This document shows, piece by piece, positions 1-13,860 of a DNA stretch of 64,000 nt. The notes beneath the pieces were generated by a model. That model saw only the letters and a program-made list of their open reading frames with translations. It ran no database searches and was not told the DNA's origin. The translations under genes and the position numbers were made by a program. Origin of the DNA: Hydractinia symbiolongicarpus (Eukaryota > Cnidaria > Hydrozoa > Anthoathecata > Hydractiniidae); NCBI RefSeq assembly GCF_029227915.1, contig NC_079878.1, forward strand, positions 7,190,001 through 7,254,000. The letters are read 5' to 3'. Within the stretch, counting starts at the first letter, position 1. Each line of letters opens with the position of its first letter.

Positions 1-3000
1 TTATTTATATATTTATTTCGATAAGTCATTGTGTACATTGGTACCAATCAGAGCCGTTAGCGCCCCCTGAGGAAATATAAACAGTTTCAAAAACTAATTT
101 TTTTTGACTTTCTAACGGTATCAGTTCGTTTGAGTTACAACGGTCGCGTCACATATTCGTGCCAACATGTATTTAGAGATGTTTTTTAGATATTACTAGG
201 TTGCCATGCTCTTAACAGTGAAACGACTGACCGTGGGTTGTAATTGATCTCATTTTGTATTTTAACTTTGTAAATGTGATAAATGCGAAAATTGGACTAC
301 AAGAATTAACATTTTGATTACTTCGGCATGAATGCTCGAACTTCACGGTAACACTGGACGCTCAAGCAGCCTTTTATATAAATCTTTAATTAGAAATGTC
401 ATTGTCTACAGTGGCACAAATGGTAGCAATTACCAGGCGTTTAGGGAATAGAGACTGTTTCAAAAACTACATATCATTGACTTTTTAACGGTATCAGTCC
501 GTGTGAGTTACAGCAGTTGCGTCACATACCCGTACCAACATGGATTTAGCGATATCTTTCCAGTATTCCTAGGTTACATTGCTATAAAATTTAAACAATT
601 TACCGTGGGACGAAATTGAAATGATTTTTGACTTTAACCTTATAAATGTCTCAAATGAGACAATTGGGCTCCAAGAATAAACATTCTTTTCCTTTTGGTA
701 TGACTGCTGGAACTCCGTTGTAACACTGGACTCTCTGTTAGCTCTTTATTTATATATTTATTTCGATAAGTCATTGTGTACAGTGGTACCAATCAGAGCC
801 GTTAGCGCGCCCTGAAGAAATAGAAACAGTTTCAAAAACTAAATTTTTTTGACTTTCTAACGGTATCAGTCCGTTTGAGTTACAACGGCTGCGTCACATA
901 TTCGTGCCAACATGTATTTAGCGATGTTTTTTAGATATTACTAGGTTGCATTGCTCTTAACAGTGAAACGACTGACCGTGGGTTGTAATTGATCTCATCT
1001 TGTATTTTAACTCTGTAAATGTGATAAATGCGAAAATTGGACTACAAGAATTAACATTCTGATTACTTCGGCATGAATGCTCGAACTTCACGGTAACACT
1101 GGACGCTCACGCAGCTCTTTATTTAAATCTTTAGTTATATAAGCCATTGTGTACAGTGGCACAAATGGTAGCAATTAGCCGGCGTTCAGGAAATAGAGAC
1201 AGTTTCAAAAACTACATATCATTGACTTTTTAACAATATTAGTCCGTTTGAGTTACAGCAGTTGCGTCACATACCCGTACCAACATGGATTTAGCGATAT
1301 CTTTCCAGTATTCCTAGGTTACATTGCTTTAAAAGGTTAAACAATTTACCGTGGGACGAAATTGAAATGATTTTTGACTTTAACCTTATAAATGTCTTAA
1401 ATGAGACAATTGGGCTCCAAGAATAAACATTCTTTTCCTTTTGGTATGACTGCTGGAACTACGCTGTAACACTGGACTCTCTGTTAGCTCTTTATTTATA
1501 TATTTATTTCGATAAGTCATTGTGTACAGTGGTACCAATCAGAGCCGTTAGCGCGCCCTGAGGAAATAGAAACAATTTCAAAAACTAAATTTTTTTGATT
1601 TTTTAACGGTATCAGTCCGTTTGAGTTACAACGGCTGCGTCACATATTCGTGCCAACATGTATTTAGCGATGTTTTTTGGATATTACTAGGTTGCATTGC
1701 TCTTAACAGTGAAACGATTGACCGTGGGTTGTAATTGAACTCATTTTGGATTTTAACTTTGTAAATGTGACAAATGAGACAATTGAAGTCCAAGAATTAA
1801 CATTCTGATTACTTCGGCATGAATGCTCGAACTTCACGGTAACACTGGACGCCGCAGCTCTTTATTTAAATCTTTAGTTAGATAAGCCATTGTGTACAGT
1901 GGAACAAATGGTAGCAATTAGCCGGCGTTCAGGAAATAGAGACAGTTTGAAAAACTACATATCATTGACTTTTTAACAATATCAGTCCGTTTGAGTTACA
2001 GCGGTTGCGTCACATATTTGTACCAACATGCATTTAGTGATACCTTTCCGGTATTACTAGGTTACATTGCTTTTAAAAGTTAAACGATTGACTGTGGGAC
2101 AAAATTGAACTGATTTTGAACTTTAACCTTCTAATGTGACCAATGAGACAATTGGACTCCAAGAATTAACATTCTTTTCCTTTTGGTATGACTGCTGGAA
2201 CTCCGCTGTAACACTGGACTCTCTGTTAGCTCTTTATTTATATATTTATTTCGATAAGTCATTGTGTACAGTGGTACCAATCAGAGCCGTTAGCGCGCCC
2301 TGAGGAAATAGAAACAGTTTCAAAAACTAAATTTTTTTGACTTTCTAACGGTATCAGTCCGTTTGAGTTACAACGGCTGCGTCACATATTCGTGCCAACA
2401 TGTATTTAGCGATGTTTTTTAGATATTACTAGGTTGCATTGCTCTTAACAGTGAAACGACTGACCGTGGGTTGTAATTGATCTCATTTTGTATTTTAACT
2501 CTGTAAATGTGAGAAATGCGAAAATTGGACTACAAGAATTAACATTCTGATTACTTCGGCATGAATGCTCGAACTTCACGGTAACACTGGACGCTCACGC
2601 AGCTCTTTATTTAAGTCTTTAGTTAGATAAGCCATTGTGTACAGTGGCGCAAATGGTAGCAATTAGCCGGCGTTCAGGAAATAGAGACAGTTTCAAAAAC
2701 TACGTATCATTGACTTTTTAACAATATCAGTGCGTCTGAGTTACAGCGGTTGCGTCACATATTCCTACCAACATGCATTTAGCGATACCTTTCCGGTATT
2801 ACTAGGTTACATTGCTTTTAAAAGTTAAACGATTGACTGTGGGACAAAATTGAACTGATTTTGAACTTTAAACTTCTAATGTGACCAATGAGACAATTGG
2901 ACTCCAAGAATTAACATTCTTTTCCTTTTGGTATGACTGCTGGAACTCCGCTGTAACACTGGACTCTCTGTTAGCTCTTTATTTATATATTTATTTCGAT

Positions 3001-3479
3001 AAGTCATTGTGTACAGTGGTACCACTCAGAGCCGTTAGCGCGCCCTGAGGAAATAGAAACAGTTTCAAAAACTAAATTTTCTTGACTTTCTAACGGTATC
3101 AGTCCGTTTGAGTTACAACGGCTGCGTCACATATTCGTGCCAACATGTATTTAGCGATGTTTTTTGGATATTACTAGGTTGCATTGCTCTTAACAGTGAA
3201 ACGATTGACCGTGGGTTGTAATTGAACTCATTTTGGATTACTTCGGCATGAATGCTCGAACTTCACGGTAACACTGGACGCTCAAGCAGCTCTTTATATA
3301 AATCTTTAATTAGGTAAGTCATTGTGTACAGTGGCACAAATGGTAGAAATTACAAGGCGTTTAGGGAATAGAGACAGTTTCAAAAACTATATATCATTGA
3401 CTTTTTAACGGTATCAGTCCGTTTGAGTTACAGCAGTTGCGTCACATACCCGTACCAACATGGATTTAGCGATATTTTT

Positions 3480-6169
3480 CCGGTATTACTAGGTTACATT
3501 GCTTTTAAAAGTTAAACGATTGACTGTGGGACAAAATTGAACTGATTTTGAACTTTAACCTTCTAATGTGACCAATGAGACAATTGGACTCCAAGAATTA
3601 ACATTCTTTTCCTTTTGGTATGACTGCTGGAACTCCGCTGTAACACTGGACTCTCTGTTAGCTCTTTATTTATATATTTATTTCGATAAGTCATTGTGTA
3701 CAGTGGTACCAATCAGAGCCGTTAGCGCGCCCTGAGGAAATAGAAACAGTTTCAAAAACTAAATTTTTTTGACTTTCTAACGGTATCAGTCCGTTTGAGT
3801 TACAACGGCTGCGTCAGATATTCGTGCCAAGATGCAATTAGCGATGTTTTTTGGATATTACTAGGTTGCATTGCTCTTAACAGTGAAACGATTGACCGTG
3901 GGTTGTAATTGAACTCATTTTGGATTTTAACTTTGTAAATGTGACAAATGAGACAATTGAAGTCCAAGAATTAACATTCTGATTATTTCGGCATGAATGC
4001 ACGAACTTCACGGTAACACTGGACGCTCACGCAGCTCTTTATTTAAATCTTTAGTTAGATAAGCCATTGTGTACAGTGGAACAAATGGTAGCAATTAGCC
4101 GGCGTTCAGGAAATAGAGACAGTTTCAAAAACTACATATCATTGACTTTTTAACAATATCAGTCCGTTTGAGTTACAGCGGTTGCGTCACATATTCGTAC
4201 CAACATGCATTTAGCGATACCTTTCCGGTATTACTAGGTTACATTGCTTTTAAAAGTTAAACGATTGACTGTGGGACAAAATTGAACTGATTTTGAACTT
4301 TAACCTTCTAATGTGACCAATGAGACAATTGGACTCCAAGAATTAACATTCTTTTCCTTTTGGTATGACTGCTGGAACTCCGCTGTAACACTGGACTCTC
4401 TGTTAGCTCTTTATTTATATATTTATTTCGATAAGTCATTGTGTACAGTGGTACCAATCTGAGCCGTTAGCGCGCCCTGAGGAAATAGAAACAGTTTCAA
4501 AAACTAAATTTTTTTGACTTTCTAACGGTATCAGTCCGTTTGAGTTACAACGGCTGCGTCACATATTCGTGCCAAGATGCAATTAGCGATGTTTTTTGGA
4601 TATTACTAGGTTGCATTGCTCTTAACAGTGAAACGATTGACCGTGGGTTGTAATTGAACTCATTTTGGATTTTAACTTTGTAAATATGACAAATAAGACA
4701 ATTGAACTCCAAGAATTAACATTCTGATTACATCGGCATGAATGCTCGAACTTCACGGTAACACTGGACGCTCACGCAGCTCTTTATTTAAGTCTTCAGT
4801 TAGATAAGCCATTGTGTACAGTGGCGCAAATGGTAGCAATTAGCCGGCGTTCAGGAAATAGAGACAGTTTCAAAAACTACGTAGCATTGACTTTTTAACA
4901 ATATCAGTCCGTCTGAGTTACAGCGGTTGCGTCACATATTCCTACCAACATGCATTTAGCGATACCTTTCCGGTATTACTAGGTTACATTGCTTTTAAAA
5001 GTTAAACGAATGACTGTGGGACAAAATTGAACTGATTTTGAACTTTAAACTTCTAATGTGACCAATGAGACAATTGGACTCCAAGAATTAACATTCTTTT
5101 CCTTTTGGTATGACTGCTGGAACTCCGCTGTAACACTGGACTCTCTGTTAGCTCTTTATTTATATATTTATTTCGATAAGTCATTGTGTACAGTGGTACC
5201 ACTCAGAGCCGTTAGCGCGCCCTGAGGAAATAGAAACAGTTTCAAAAACTAAATTTTCTTGACTTTCTAACGGTATCAGTCCGTTTGAGTTACAACGGAT
5301 GCGTCACATATTCGTCCCAACATGTATTTAGCGATGTTTTTTGGATATTACTAGGTTGCATTGCTCTTAACAGTGAAACGATTGACGGTGGGTTGTAATT
5401 GAACTTATTTTGGATTTTAACTTTGTAAATGTGACAAATGAGACAATTGAACTCCAAGAATTAACATTCTGATTACTTCGGCATGAATGCTCGAACTTCA
5501 CGGTAACACTGGACGCTCACGCTGCTCTTTATTTGAAACTTTAGTTGGATAAGTCATTGTGTGCAGTGGCATCAATCCTAGCAGTTAGCACACGCTGAGG
5601 TAATAGAGACAGTTTCAAAAACTACATATCATTGACTTTCTAACGGTATCAGTCCGTTGCATTGCTCTTAACAGTAAAACGATTGACCGTGGGTTGTAAT
5701 TGAACTCATTTTGGATTTTAACTTTGTAAATGTGACAAATGAGACAATTGAACTCCAAGAATTAACATTCTGATTACTTCGGCATGAATGCTCGAACTTC
5801 ACGGTAACACTGGACGCTCACGCTGCTCTTTATTTGAAACTTTAGTTGGATAAGTCATTGTGTGCAGTGGCATCAATCCTAGCAGTTAGCACACGCTGAG
5901 GTAATAGAGACAGTTTCAAAAACTACATATCATTGACTTTCTAACGGTATCAGTCCGTTTGAGTTACAACGGCTGCGTCAGATATTCGTGCCAAGATGCA
6001 ATTAGCGATGTTTTTTGGATATTACTAGGTTGCATTGCTCTTAACAGTGAAACGATTGACCGTGGGTTGTAATTGAACTCATTTTGGATTTTAACTTTGC
6101 AAATATGACAAATAAGACAATTGAACTCCAAGAATTAACATTCTGATTACTTCAGCATGAATGCACGAA
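3480..6169 (+). repeat. Higher-order repeat copy 1 (offset 2,909 bp)
   Basis: This stretch matches 6389-9078 at a constant offset of 2,909 bp. Monomer order A-B-A-B-A-C-C is the same in both, including a shortened monomer (301 instead of ~373 bp) created by a ~72-bp deletion whose junction reads cagtccgttgcattgctc near 5650 and near 8560. Sharing a deletion breakpoint shows duplication of the whole block rather than independent monomer drift. Confidence 0.9.
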
Positions 6170-6388
6170 CTTCACGGTAACACTGGACGCTCACGCAGCT
6201 CTTTATTTAAATCTTTAGTTAGATAAGCGATTGTGTACAGTGGAACAAATGGTAGCAATTAGCCGGCGTTCAGGAAATAGAGACAGTTTGAAAAACTACA
6301 TATCATTGACTTTTTAACAATATCAGTCCGTTTGAGTTACAGCGGTTGCGTCACATATTCGTACCAACATGCATTTAGCGATACCTTT

Positions 6389-9078
6389 CCGGTATTACTA
6401 GGTTACATTGCTTTTAAAAGTTAAACGATTGACTGTGGGACAAAATTGAACTGATTTTGAACTTTAACCTTCTAATGTGACCAATGAGACAATTGGACTC
6501 CAAGAATTAACATTCTTTTCCTTTTGGTATGACTGCTGGAACTCCGCTGTAACACTGGACTCTCTGTTAGCTCTTTATTTATATATTTATTTCGATAAGT
6601 CATTGTGTACAGTGGTACCAATCAGAGCCGTTAGCGCGCCCTGAGGAAATAGAAACAGTTTCAAAAACTAAATTTTTTTGACTTTCTAACGGTATCAGTC
6701 CGTTTGAGTTACAACGGCTGCGTCAGATATTCGTGCCAAGATGCAATTAGCGATGTTTTTTGGATATTACTAGGTTGCATTGCTCTTAACAGTGAAACGA
6801 TTGACCGTGGGTTGTAATTGAACTCATTTTGGATTTTAACTTTGTAAATGTGACAAATGAGACAATTGAAGTCCAAGAATTAACATTCTGATTACTTCGG
6901 CATGAATGCTCGAACTTCACGGTAACACTGGAAGCTCACGCAGCTCTTTATTTAAATCTTTAGTTAGATAAGCCATTGTGTACAGTGGAACAAATGGTAG
7001 CAATTAGCCGGCGTTCAGAAAATAGAGACAGTTTGAAAAACTACATATCATTGACTTTTTAACAATATCAGTCCGTTTGAGTTACAGCGGTTGCGTCACA
7101 TATTCATACCAACATGCATTTAGCGATACCTTTCCGGTATTACTAGGTTACATTGCTTTTAAAAGTTAAACGATTGACTGTGGGACAAAATTGAACTGAT
7201 TTTGAACTTTAACCTTCTAATGTGACCAATGAGACAATTGGACTCCAAGAATTAACATTCTTTTCCTTTTGGTATGACTGCTGGAACTCCGCTGTAACAC
7301 TGGACTCTCTGTTAGCTCTTTATTTATATATTTATTTCGATAAGTCATTGTGTACAGTGGTACCAATCAGAGCCGTTAGCGCGCCCTGAGGAAATAGAAA
7401 CAGTTTCAAAAACTAAATTTTTTTGACTTTCTAACGGTATCAGTCCGTTTGAGTTACAACGGCTGCGTCACATATTCGTGCCAAGATGCAATTAGCAATG
7501 TTTTTTGGATATTACTAGGTTGCATTGCTCTTAACAGTGAAACGATTGACCGTGGGTTGTAATTGAACTCATTTTGGATTTTAACTTTGTAAATATGACA
7601 AATAAGACAATTGAACTCCAAGAATTAACATTCTGATTACTTCGGCATGAATGCTCGAACTTCACGGTAACACTGGACGCTCACGCAGCTCTTTATTTAA
7701 GTCTTTAGTTAGATAAGCCATTGTGTACAGTGGCGCAAATGGTAGCAATTAGCCGGCGTTCAGGAAATAGAGACAGTTTCAAAAACTACGTATCATTGAC
7801 TTTTTAACAATATCAGTCCGTCTGAGTTACAGCGGTTGCGTCACATATTCCTACCAACATGCATTTAGCGATACCTTTCCGGTATTACTAGGTTACATTG
7901 CTTTTAAAAGTTAAACGATTGACTGTGGGACAAAATTGAACTGATTTTGAACTTTAAACTTCTAATGTGACCAATGAGACAATTGGACTCCAAGAATTAA
8001 CATTCTTTTCCTTTTGGTATGACTGCTGGAACTCCGCTGTAACACTGGACTCTCTGTTAGCTCTTTATTTATATATTTATTTCGATAAGTCATTGTGTAC
8101 AGTGGTACCACTCACAGCCGTTAGCGCGCCCTGAGGAAATAGAAACAGTTTCAAAAACTAAATTTTCTTGACTTTCTAACGGTATCAGTCCGTTTGAGTT
8201 ACAACGGCTGCGTCACATATTCGTGCCAACATGTATTTAGCGATGTTTTTTGGATATTACTAGGTTGCATTGCTCTTAACAGTGAAACGATTGACCGTGG
8301 GTTGTAATTGAACTCATTTTGGATTTTAACTTTGTAAATGTGACAAATGAGACAATTGAACTCCAAGAATTAACATTCTGATTACTTCGGCATAAATGCT
8401 CGAACTTCACGGTAACACTGGACGCTCACGCTGCTCTTTATTTGAAACTTTAGTTGGATAAGTCATTGTGTGCAGTGGCATCAATCCTAGCAGTTAGCAC
8501 ACGCTGAGGTAATAGAGACAGTTTCAAAAACTACATATCATTGACTTTCTAACGGTATCAGTCCGTTGCATTGCTCTTAACAGTGAAACGATTGACCGTG
8601 GGTTGTAATTGAACTCATTTTGGATTTTAACTTTGTAAATGTGACAAATGAGACAATTGAACTCCAAGAATTAACATTCTGATTACTTCGGCATGAATGC
8701 TCGAACTTCACGGTAACACTGGACGCTCACGCTGCTCTTTATTTGAAACTTTAGTTGGATAAGTCATTGTGTGCAGTGGCATCAATCCTAGCAGTTAGCA
8801 CACGCTGAGGTAATAGAGACAGTTTCAAAAACTACATATCATTGACTTTCTAACGGTATCAGTCCGTTTGAGTTACAACGGCTGCGTCAGATATTCGTGC
8901 CAAGATGCAATTAGCGATGTTTTTTGGATATTACTAGGTTGCATTGCTCTTAACAGTGAAACGATTGACCGTGGGTTGTAATTGAACTCATTTTGGATTT
9001 TAACTTTGCAAATATGACAAATAAGACAATTGAACTCCAAGAATTAACATTCTGATTACTTCGGCATGAATGCTCGAA
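6389..9078 (+). repeat. Higher-order repeat copy 2 (offset 2,909 bp)
   Basis: Second copy of the block at 3480-6169. Differences are scattered single bases (for example gattatttcgg in copy 1 near 3980 against gattacttcgg in copy 2). Similarity ends near 9078, where a different monomer type with a run of T (ctctttttttaaatc) begins, marking the edge of the youngest domain of the array. Confidence 0.88.
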
Positions 9079-10739
9079 CTCCACGGTAACACTGAACTCT
9101 CGGGCAGCTCTTTTTTTAAATCTTTAATTCAATAAGTCATTGTGTACAGTGGTACCAATCAGAGCCGTTAGCGCGCTTTAAGAAAATACAGACAGTTTTA
9201 AAAACTGTGTTTTATTGACTTTCTAACGGTATCAGTCCGTTTGAGTAACAGGGGCTACGTCACATATTCGTACCAACATGTACCTAGCGATATTTTTCCG
9301 GTGTCACTGGGTTGCATTGCTCTTAACAGTGAAACAATTGACTGTGGGACGAAATTGAACTGATTTTGGACTTTAACCTTACAAATGTGACAAATGAGAC
9401 AATTGGTCTCCACGAATTTACAATCCTTTCCTTTTGGTATGACTGGTGGAACTGTGAAGGTACAGTGCACGCTCGGTTAATTCCTTATTTTAATATTTAG
9501 TTCGATAAGTCATTGTGTACAGTGGTAGCAATCAGGGCCGTTAGTGCGCTGACGAAATAGAGACAGTTTCAAAAGCTACATTTCATTGGCTTTCTAATGG
9601 TATAAGTCCGTTTGAGTTACAACGATTGCGTCACATGTTTGAACCAACATGTATTTAACGATATTGTTCCGGTATTACTAGGTAGCATTACTTTTTAAAG
9701 TAAAACGATTGACCGTGGGACGAAATTAAACTGATTTTGAACTTTAAATTACAAATGTGACAAATGAGACAATTGGACTCCAAGAATTACCATTCTTTTC
9801 CTTTTGGTATGACTGCTGGAACTCCGCTGTTACACTAAACTCTCTATTAGCTGTTTATTTATATATTTATGCCGATAAGTCATTGTGTACAGTGGTACCA
9901 ATCAGAGCCGTTAGCGCGCCCTGAGGAAATAGAAACAGTTTAAAAAACTAAATTTTATTGACTTTCTAACGGTATCAGTCCGTTTGAGTTGCAACGGTTG
10001 CGTCACACATTTGTGCCAACATGTGTTTAGCGATGTTTTTCGGATATTACTAAGTTGCATCGCTCTTAACAGTGAAATGATTGACCGTGGGTTGTAATTG
10101 AACTCATTTTGGATTTTAACTTTGTAAATATGATAAATGAGACAATTGGACTCCAAGAATTAACATTCTGATTACTTCGGCATGAATGCTCGAACTCCAC
10201 GGTAACACTGAACTCTCGGGCAGCTCTTTTTTTAAATCTTTAATTCGATAAGTCATTGTGTACAGTGGTACCAATCAGAGCCGTTAGCGCGCTTTAAGAA
10301 AATACAGACAGTTTTAAAAACTGTGTTTTATTGACTTTCTAACGGTATCAGTCCGTTTGAGTTACAGGGGTTGCGTCACATATTCGTACCAACATGTACC
10401 AAGCGATACTTTTCCGGTGTCACTAGGTTGCATTGCTCTTAACAGTGAAACAATTGACTGTGGGACGAAATTGAACTGATTTTGGACTTTAACCTTACAA
10501 ATGTGACAAATGAGACAATTGGTCTCCAAGAATTAACATTCTTTTCCTTTTGGTATGACTGGTGGAACTCCGCTGTAACAGTGGACTCTCTGTTAGCTCT
10601 TTATTTATATATTTATTACATAAGTCATTGAGTACAGTGGTACCAATCAGAGCCGTTAGCGCGCCCTGAGGAAATAGAAACAGTTTCAAGAATTAAATTT
10701 TATTAATCTCTAACGTTATCAGTCCGCTTGAGTTACAGC

Positions 10740-11990
10740 GGTTGCGTCACATTTTCGTACCAACATGTATTTAGCGATATCTTTCCCGTATTACTAGGTT
10801 GCATTGATTTTAAAAGTTAAACGATTGACTGTGGTAAAGAAATGAACTGATTTAGGACTTTAACCTTATAAATGTGACAAATGAGACAATTGGACTACAA
10901 GAATTAATATTTTTCTCACTTTGGTATGACCGCTAGAACACTGCAGTTACACTGGACCCACAATTAGATTTTTTTTTAAGTATTTAGTTCGATAAGTTAT
11001 TGTGTGCAATGGTACCAATCAGAGCCGTTAGTGCACCCTGAAGAAATAGAGACACTTTCAAAAACTGCATATCATTGACATTCTAACAGCATCAGTCCGG
11101 TTGGTTTACAACAGTTGCGTCACATTTTCGTACCAACATGTATTTAGCGATATTTTTCCTGTATTACTAGGTTGAATTGCTTAAAAAAGTGAAAAGATTG
11201 ACCGTGGGACCTGATTAAACTGATTTTGCACATTGTCCTGATAAATGTGATAAATGTGACAATTGGTCCCTAACATTCTGATTACTTTGGCAGGAATGCT
11301 GAAACTCTTCAGTTACACTGGACGCTCTCTGGGCTCTTTATTTAAACATTTTGCATCGATAAGTTAATTTTTACAGTGGTACTAATCAGACCCGTTAGCG
11401 CGCCCTGAAGAAAGAGAGACACTTTCAAAACCTAGACTTCATTGACTTTCTAACAGTATCAGTATATTTGAGTTTCAACGATTGCGTCACGTGTTCGTAC
11501 CATCTTGTATTCAGCGATATTTTTCTGTTATTACTAGGCTGCATCACTTTTAAAACTGAATCGATTGACCGTGGAACATAATTGAACTGATTTTGGACTT
11601 TGACATTATAAATGTGATAAATGAGAAAAATGGGCTGAAAGAGATAACATTCTTCTCACTTTGGTGTGAGTTACAGCGGTTGCGTCACATGTTCGTACCA
11701 ACATGTATTTAGCGATATTTTTACGGTATCACTAGGTTGCATTTCTCTTAACAGTAAGACAATTCACTGTGGGACGAAATTGAACTGATTTTGGACTTTA
11801 ACCTTACAAATGTGACAAGTGAGACAATTGGTCTCCAAGAATTAACATTCTTTTCCTTTTGGTATGAATATTGGAACTCCGCTGGAACACTAGACAATCT
11901 GTTAGCTCTTTACTTATATAGTTATTGCGATAAGTCATTGTGTACAGTGGTACCAATCAGAATCGTTAGCGCGCTTTGAGAAAATACAGA
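10740..11990 (+). repeat. Segmental duplication within satellite, copy 1 (offset 8,396 bp)
   Basis: Matches 19,135-20,386 at a constant offset of 8,396 bp. Diagnostic shared variants are acccacaattagattttttt (near 10,956 and 19,352), a monomer lacking part of its unit so that ctttggtgtgagttacagcg forms a chimeric junction (near 11,660 and 20,055), and the variant tacagaaag (11,985 and 20,381). The block spans more than three monomers. Confidence 0.82.
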
Positions 11991-13860
11991 AAGTTTTAGC
12001 AACCACATTTTATTGACTTTCTAACAGTCTCAGTCTGCTTGAGTTACAGCGGTTGCATCACATTTTCGTACCAACATGCATTTAGCGATACCTTTCCGGT
12101 ATTACTAGGTTACATTGCATTTAAAAGTTAAACGATTGACTGTGGGACAAAATTGAACTGATTTTGAACTTTAACCTTCTAATGTGACAAATGAGACAAT
12201 TGGACTCCAATAATTAACATTCTGATTACTTCGGCATGAATGCTCGAACTTCACGGTAACACTGGACGCTCACGCAGCTCTTTATAAAAAATCTTTAATT
12301 AGATAAGTCATTGTGTACAGTGGCACAAATGGTAGCAATTAGGAGGCGTTTAGGGAATAGAGACAGTTTCAAAAACTACATATCATTGACTTTTTAACGG
12401 TATCAGTCCGTTTGAGTTACAGCAGTTGCGTCACATACCCGTACCAACATGCATTTAGCGATATCTTTCCAGTATTCCTAGGTTACATTGCTTTAAAAGT
12501 TAAACAATTTACCGTGGGACAAAATTAAACTGATTTTGAACTTTAACCTTCTAATGTGACAAATGAGACAATTGGACTCCAAGAATTAACACTCTTTTCC
12601 TTTTGGTATGACTGCTGGAACTCCGTTGTTACACTAGACCCTCTATTAGCTGTATATTTATATATTTATGCCGATAAGTCATTGTGTACAGTGGTACCAA
12701 TCAGAGCCGTTAGCGCGCCCTGAGAAAATAGAAACAGTTTAAAAAACTAAATTTATTGACTTTCTAACGGTATCAGTCCGTTTGAGTTGCAACGGTTGCG
12801 TCACACATTTGTGCCAACATGTGTTTAGCGATGTTTTTCGGATATTACTAGGTTGCATCGCTCTTAACAGTGAAATGATTGACCGTGGGTTGTAATTGAA
12901 CTCATTTTGGATTTTAACTCTGTAAATGTGATAAATGAGACAATTAGACTCCAAGAATTAACATTCTGATTACTTCGGCATGAATGCTCGAACTCCACGG
13001 TAACACTAAACTCTCGGGCAGCTCTTTTTTTAAATCTTTAATTCGATAAGTCATTGTGTACAGTGGTACCAATCAGAGCCGTTAGCGCGCTTTAAGAAAA
13101 TACAGACAGTTTTAAAAACTGTGTTTTATTGACTTTCTAACGGTATCAGTCCGTTTGAGTTACAGGGGTTCCGTCACATATTCGTACCAACATGTATCTA
13201 GCGATATTTTTCCGGTGTCACTAGGTTGCATTGCTCTTAACAGTGAAACAATTGACTGTGGGACGAAATTGAACTGATTTTGGACTTTAACCTTACAAAT
13301 GTGACAAATTAGACAATTGGTCTCCAAGAATTAACATTCTTTTCCTTTTGGTATGACTGGTGGAACTCCGCTGTAACACTGGACTCTCTGTTAGCTCTTT
13401 ATTTATATATTTATTTACGTAAGTCATTGAGTACAGTGGTACCAATCAGAGCCGTTAGCGCGCTCTGAGAAAGTAGAAACAGTTTCAAGAATTAAATTTT
13501 ATTGACTTTCTAACGTTATCAGTCCGCTTGAGTTACAGCGGTTGCGTCACATTTTTGTACCAACATGTATTTAGCGATGTTTTTTAGATATTACTAGGTT
13601 GCCATGCTCTTAACAGTGAAACGACTGACCGTAGGTTGTAATTGATCTCATTTTGTATTTTATCTTTGTAAATGTGATAAATGCGAAAATTGGACTACAA
13701 GAATTAACATTCTGATTACTTCGGCATGAATGCTCGAACTTCACGGTAACACTGGACGCTCACGCAGCTCTTATTTAAATCTTTAGTTAGATCAGCCATT
13801 GTGTACAGTGGCACAAATGGTAGCAATTAGCCGGCGTTCAGGAAATAGAGACAGTTTCAA

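Larger units (their letters stand above)
739..9108 (+). repeat. Homogeneous young part of satellite with alternating dimer structure
   Basis: Monomers alternate between a type with 'tatatatttatttcgataag' after the CTCTTTATT start (call it A: near 739, 1487, 2229, 2978, 3662, 4405, 5152, 6571, 7315, 8064) and a type with 'aaatctttagttagataagc' (B: near 1111, 1858, 2601, 4032, 4777, 6199, 6942, 7688). This gives a ~745-bp dimer. A third type with 'gaaactttagttggataagt' (C) appears in pairs near 5525/5826 and 8433/8736. Units of the same type differ by only a few bases, indicating recent homogenisation compared with the array beyond 29 kb. Confidence 0.9.

Noticed and set aside
11791-11979. Satellite ORF family (MDFNLTNVT... 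type) as a protein-coding gene family
   Set aside because: The ORFs follow the 373-bp repeat, lie across the arbitrary monomer boundary, have no start context, no domain and are broken in most monomers; they are explained by repetition alone.
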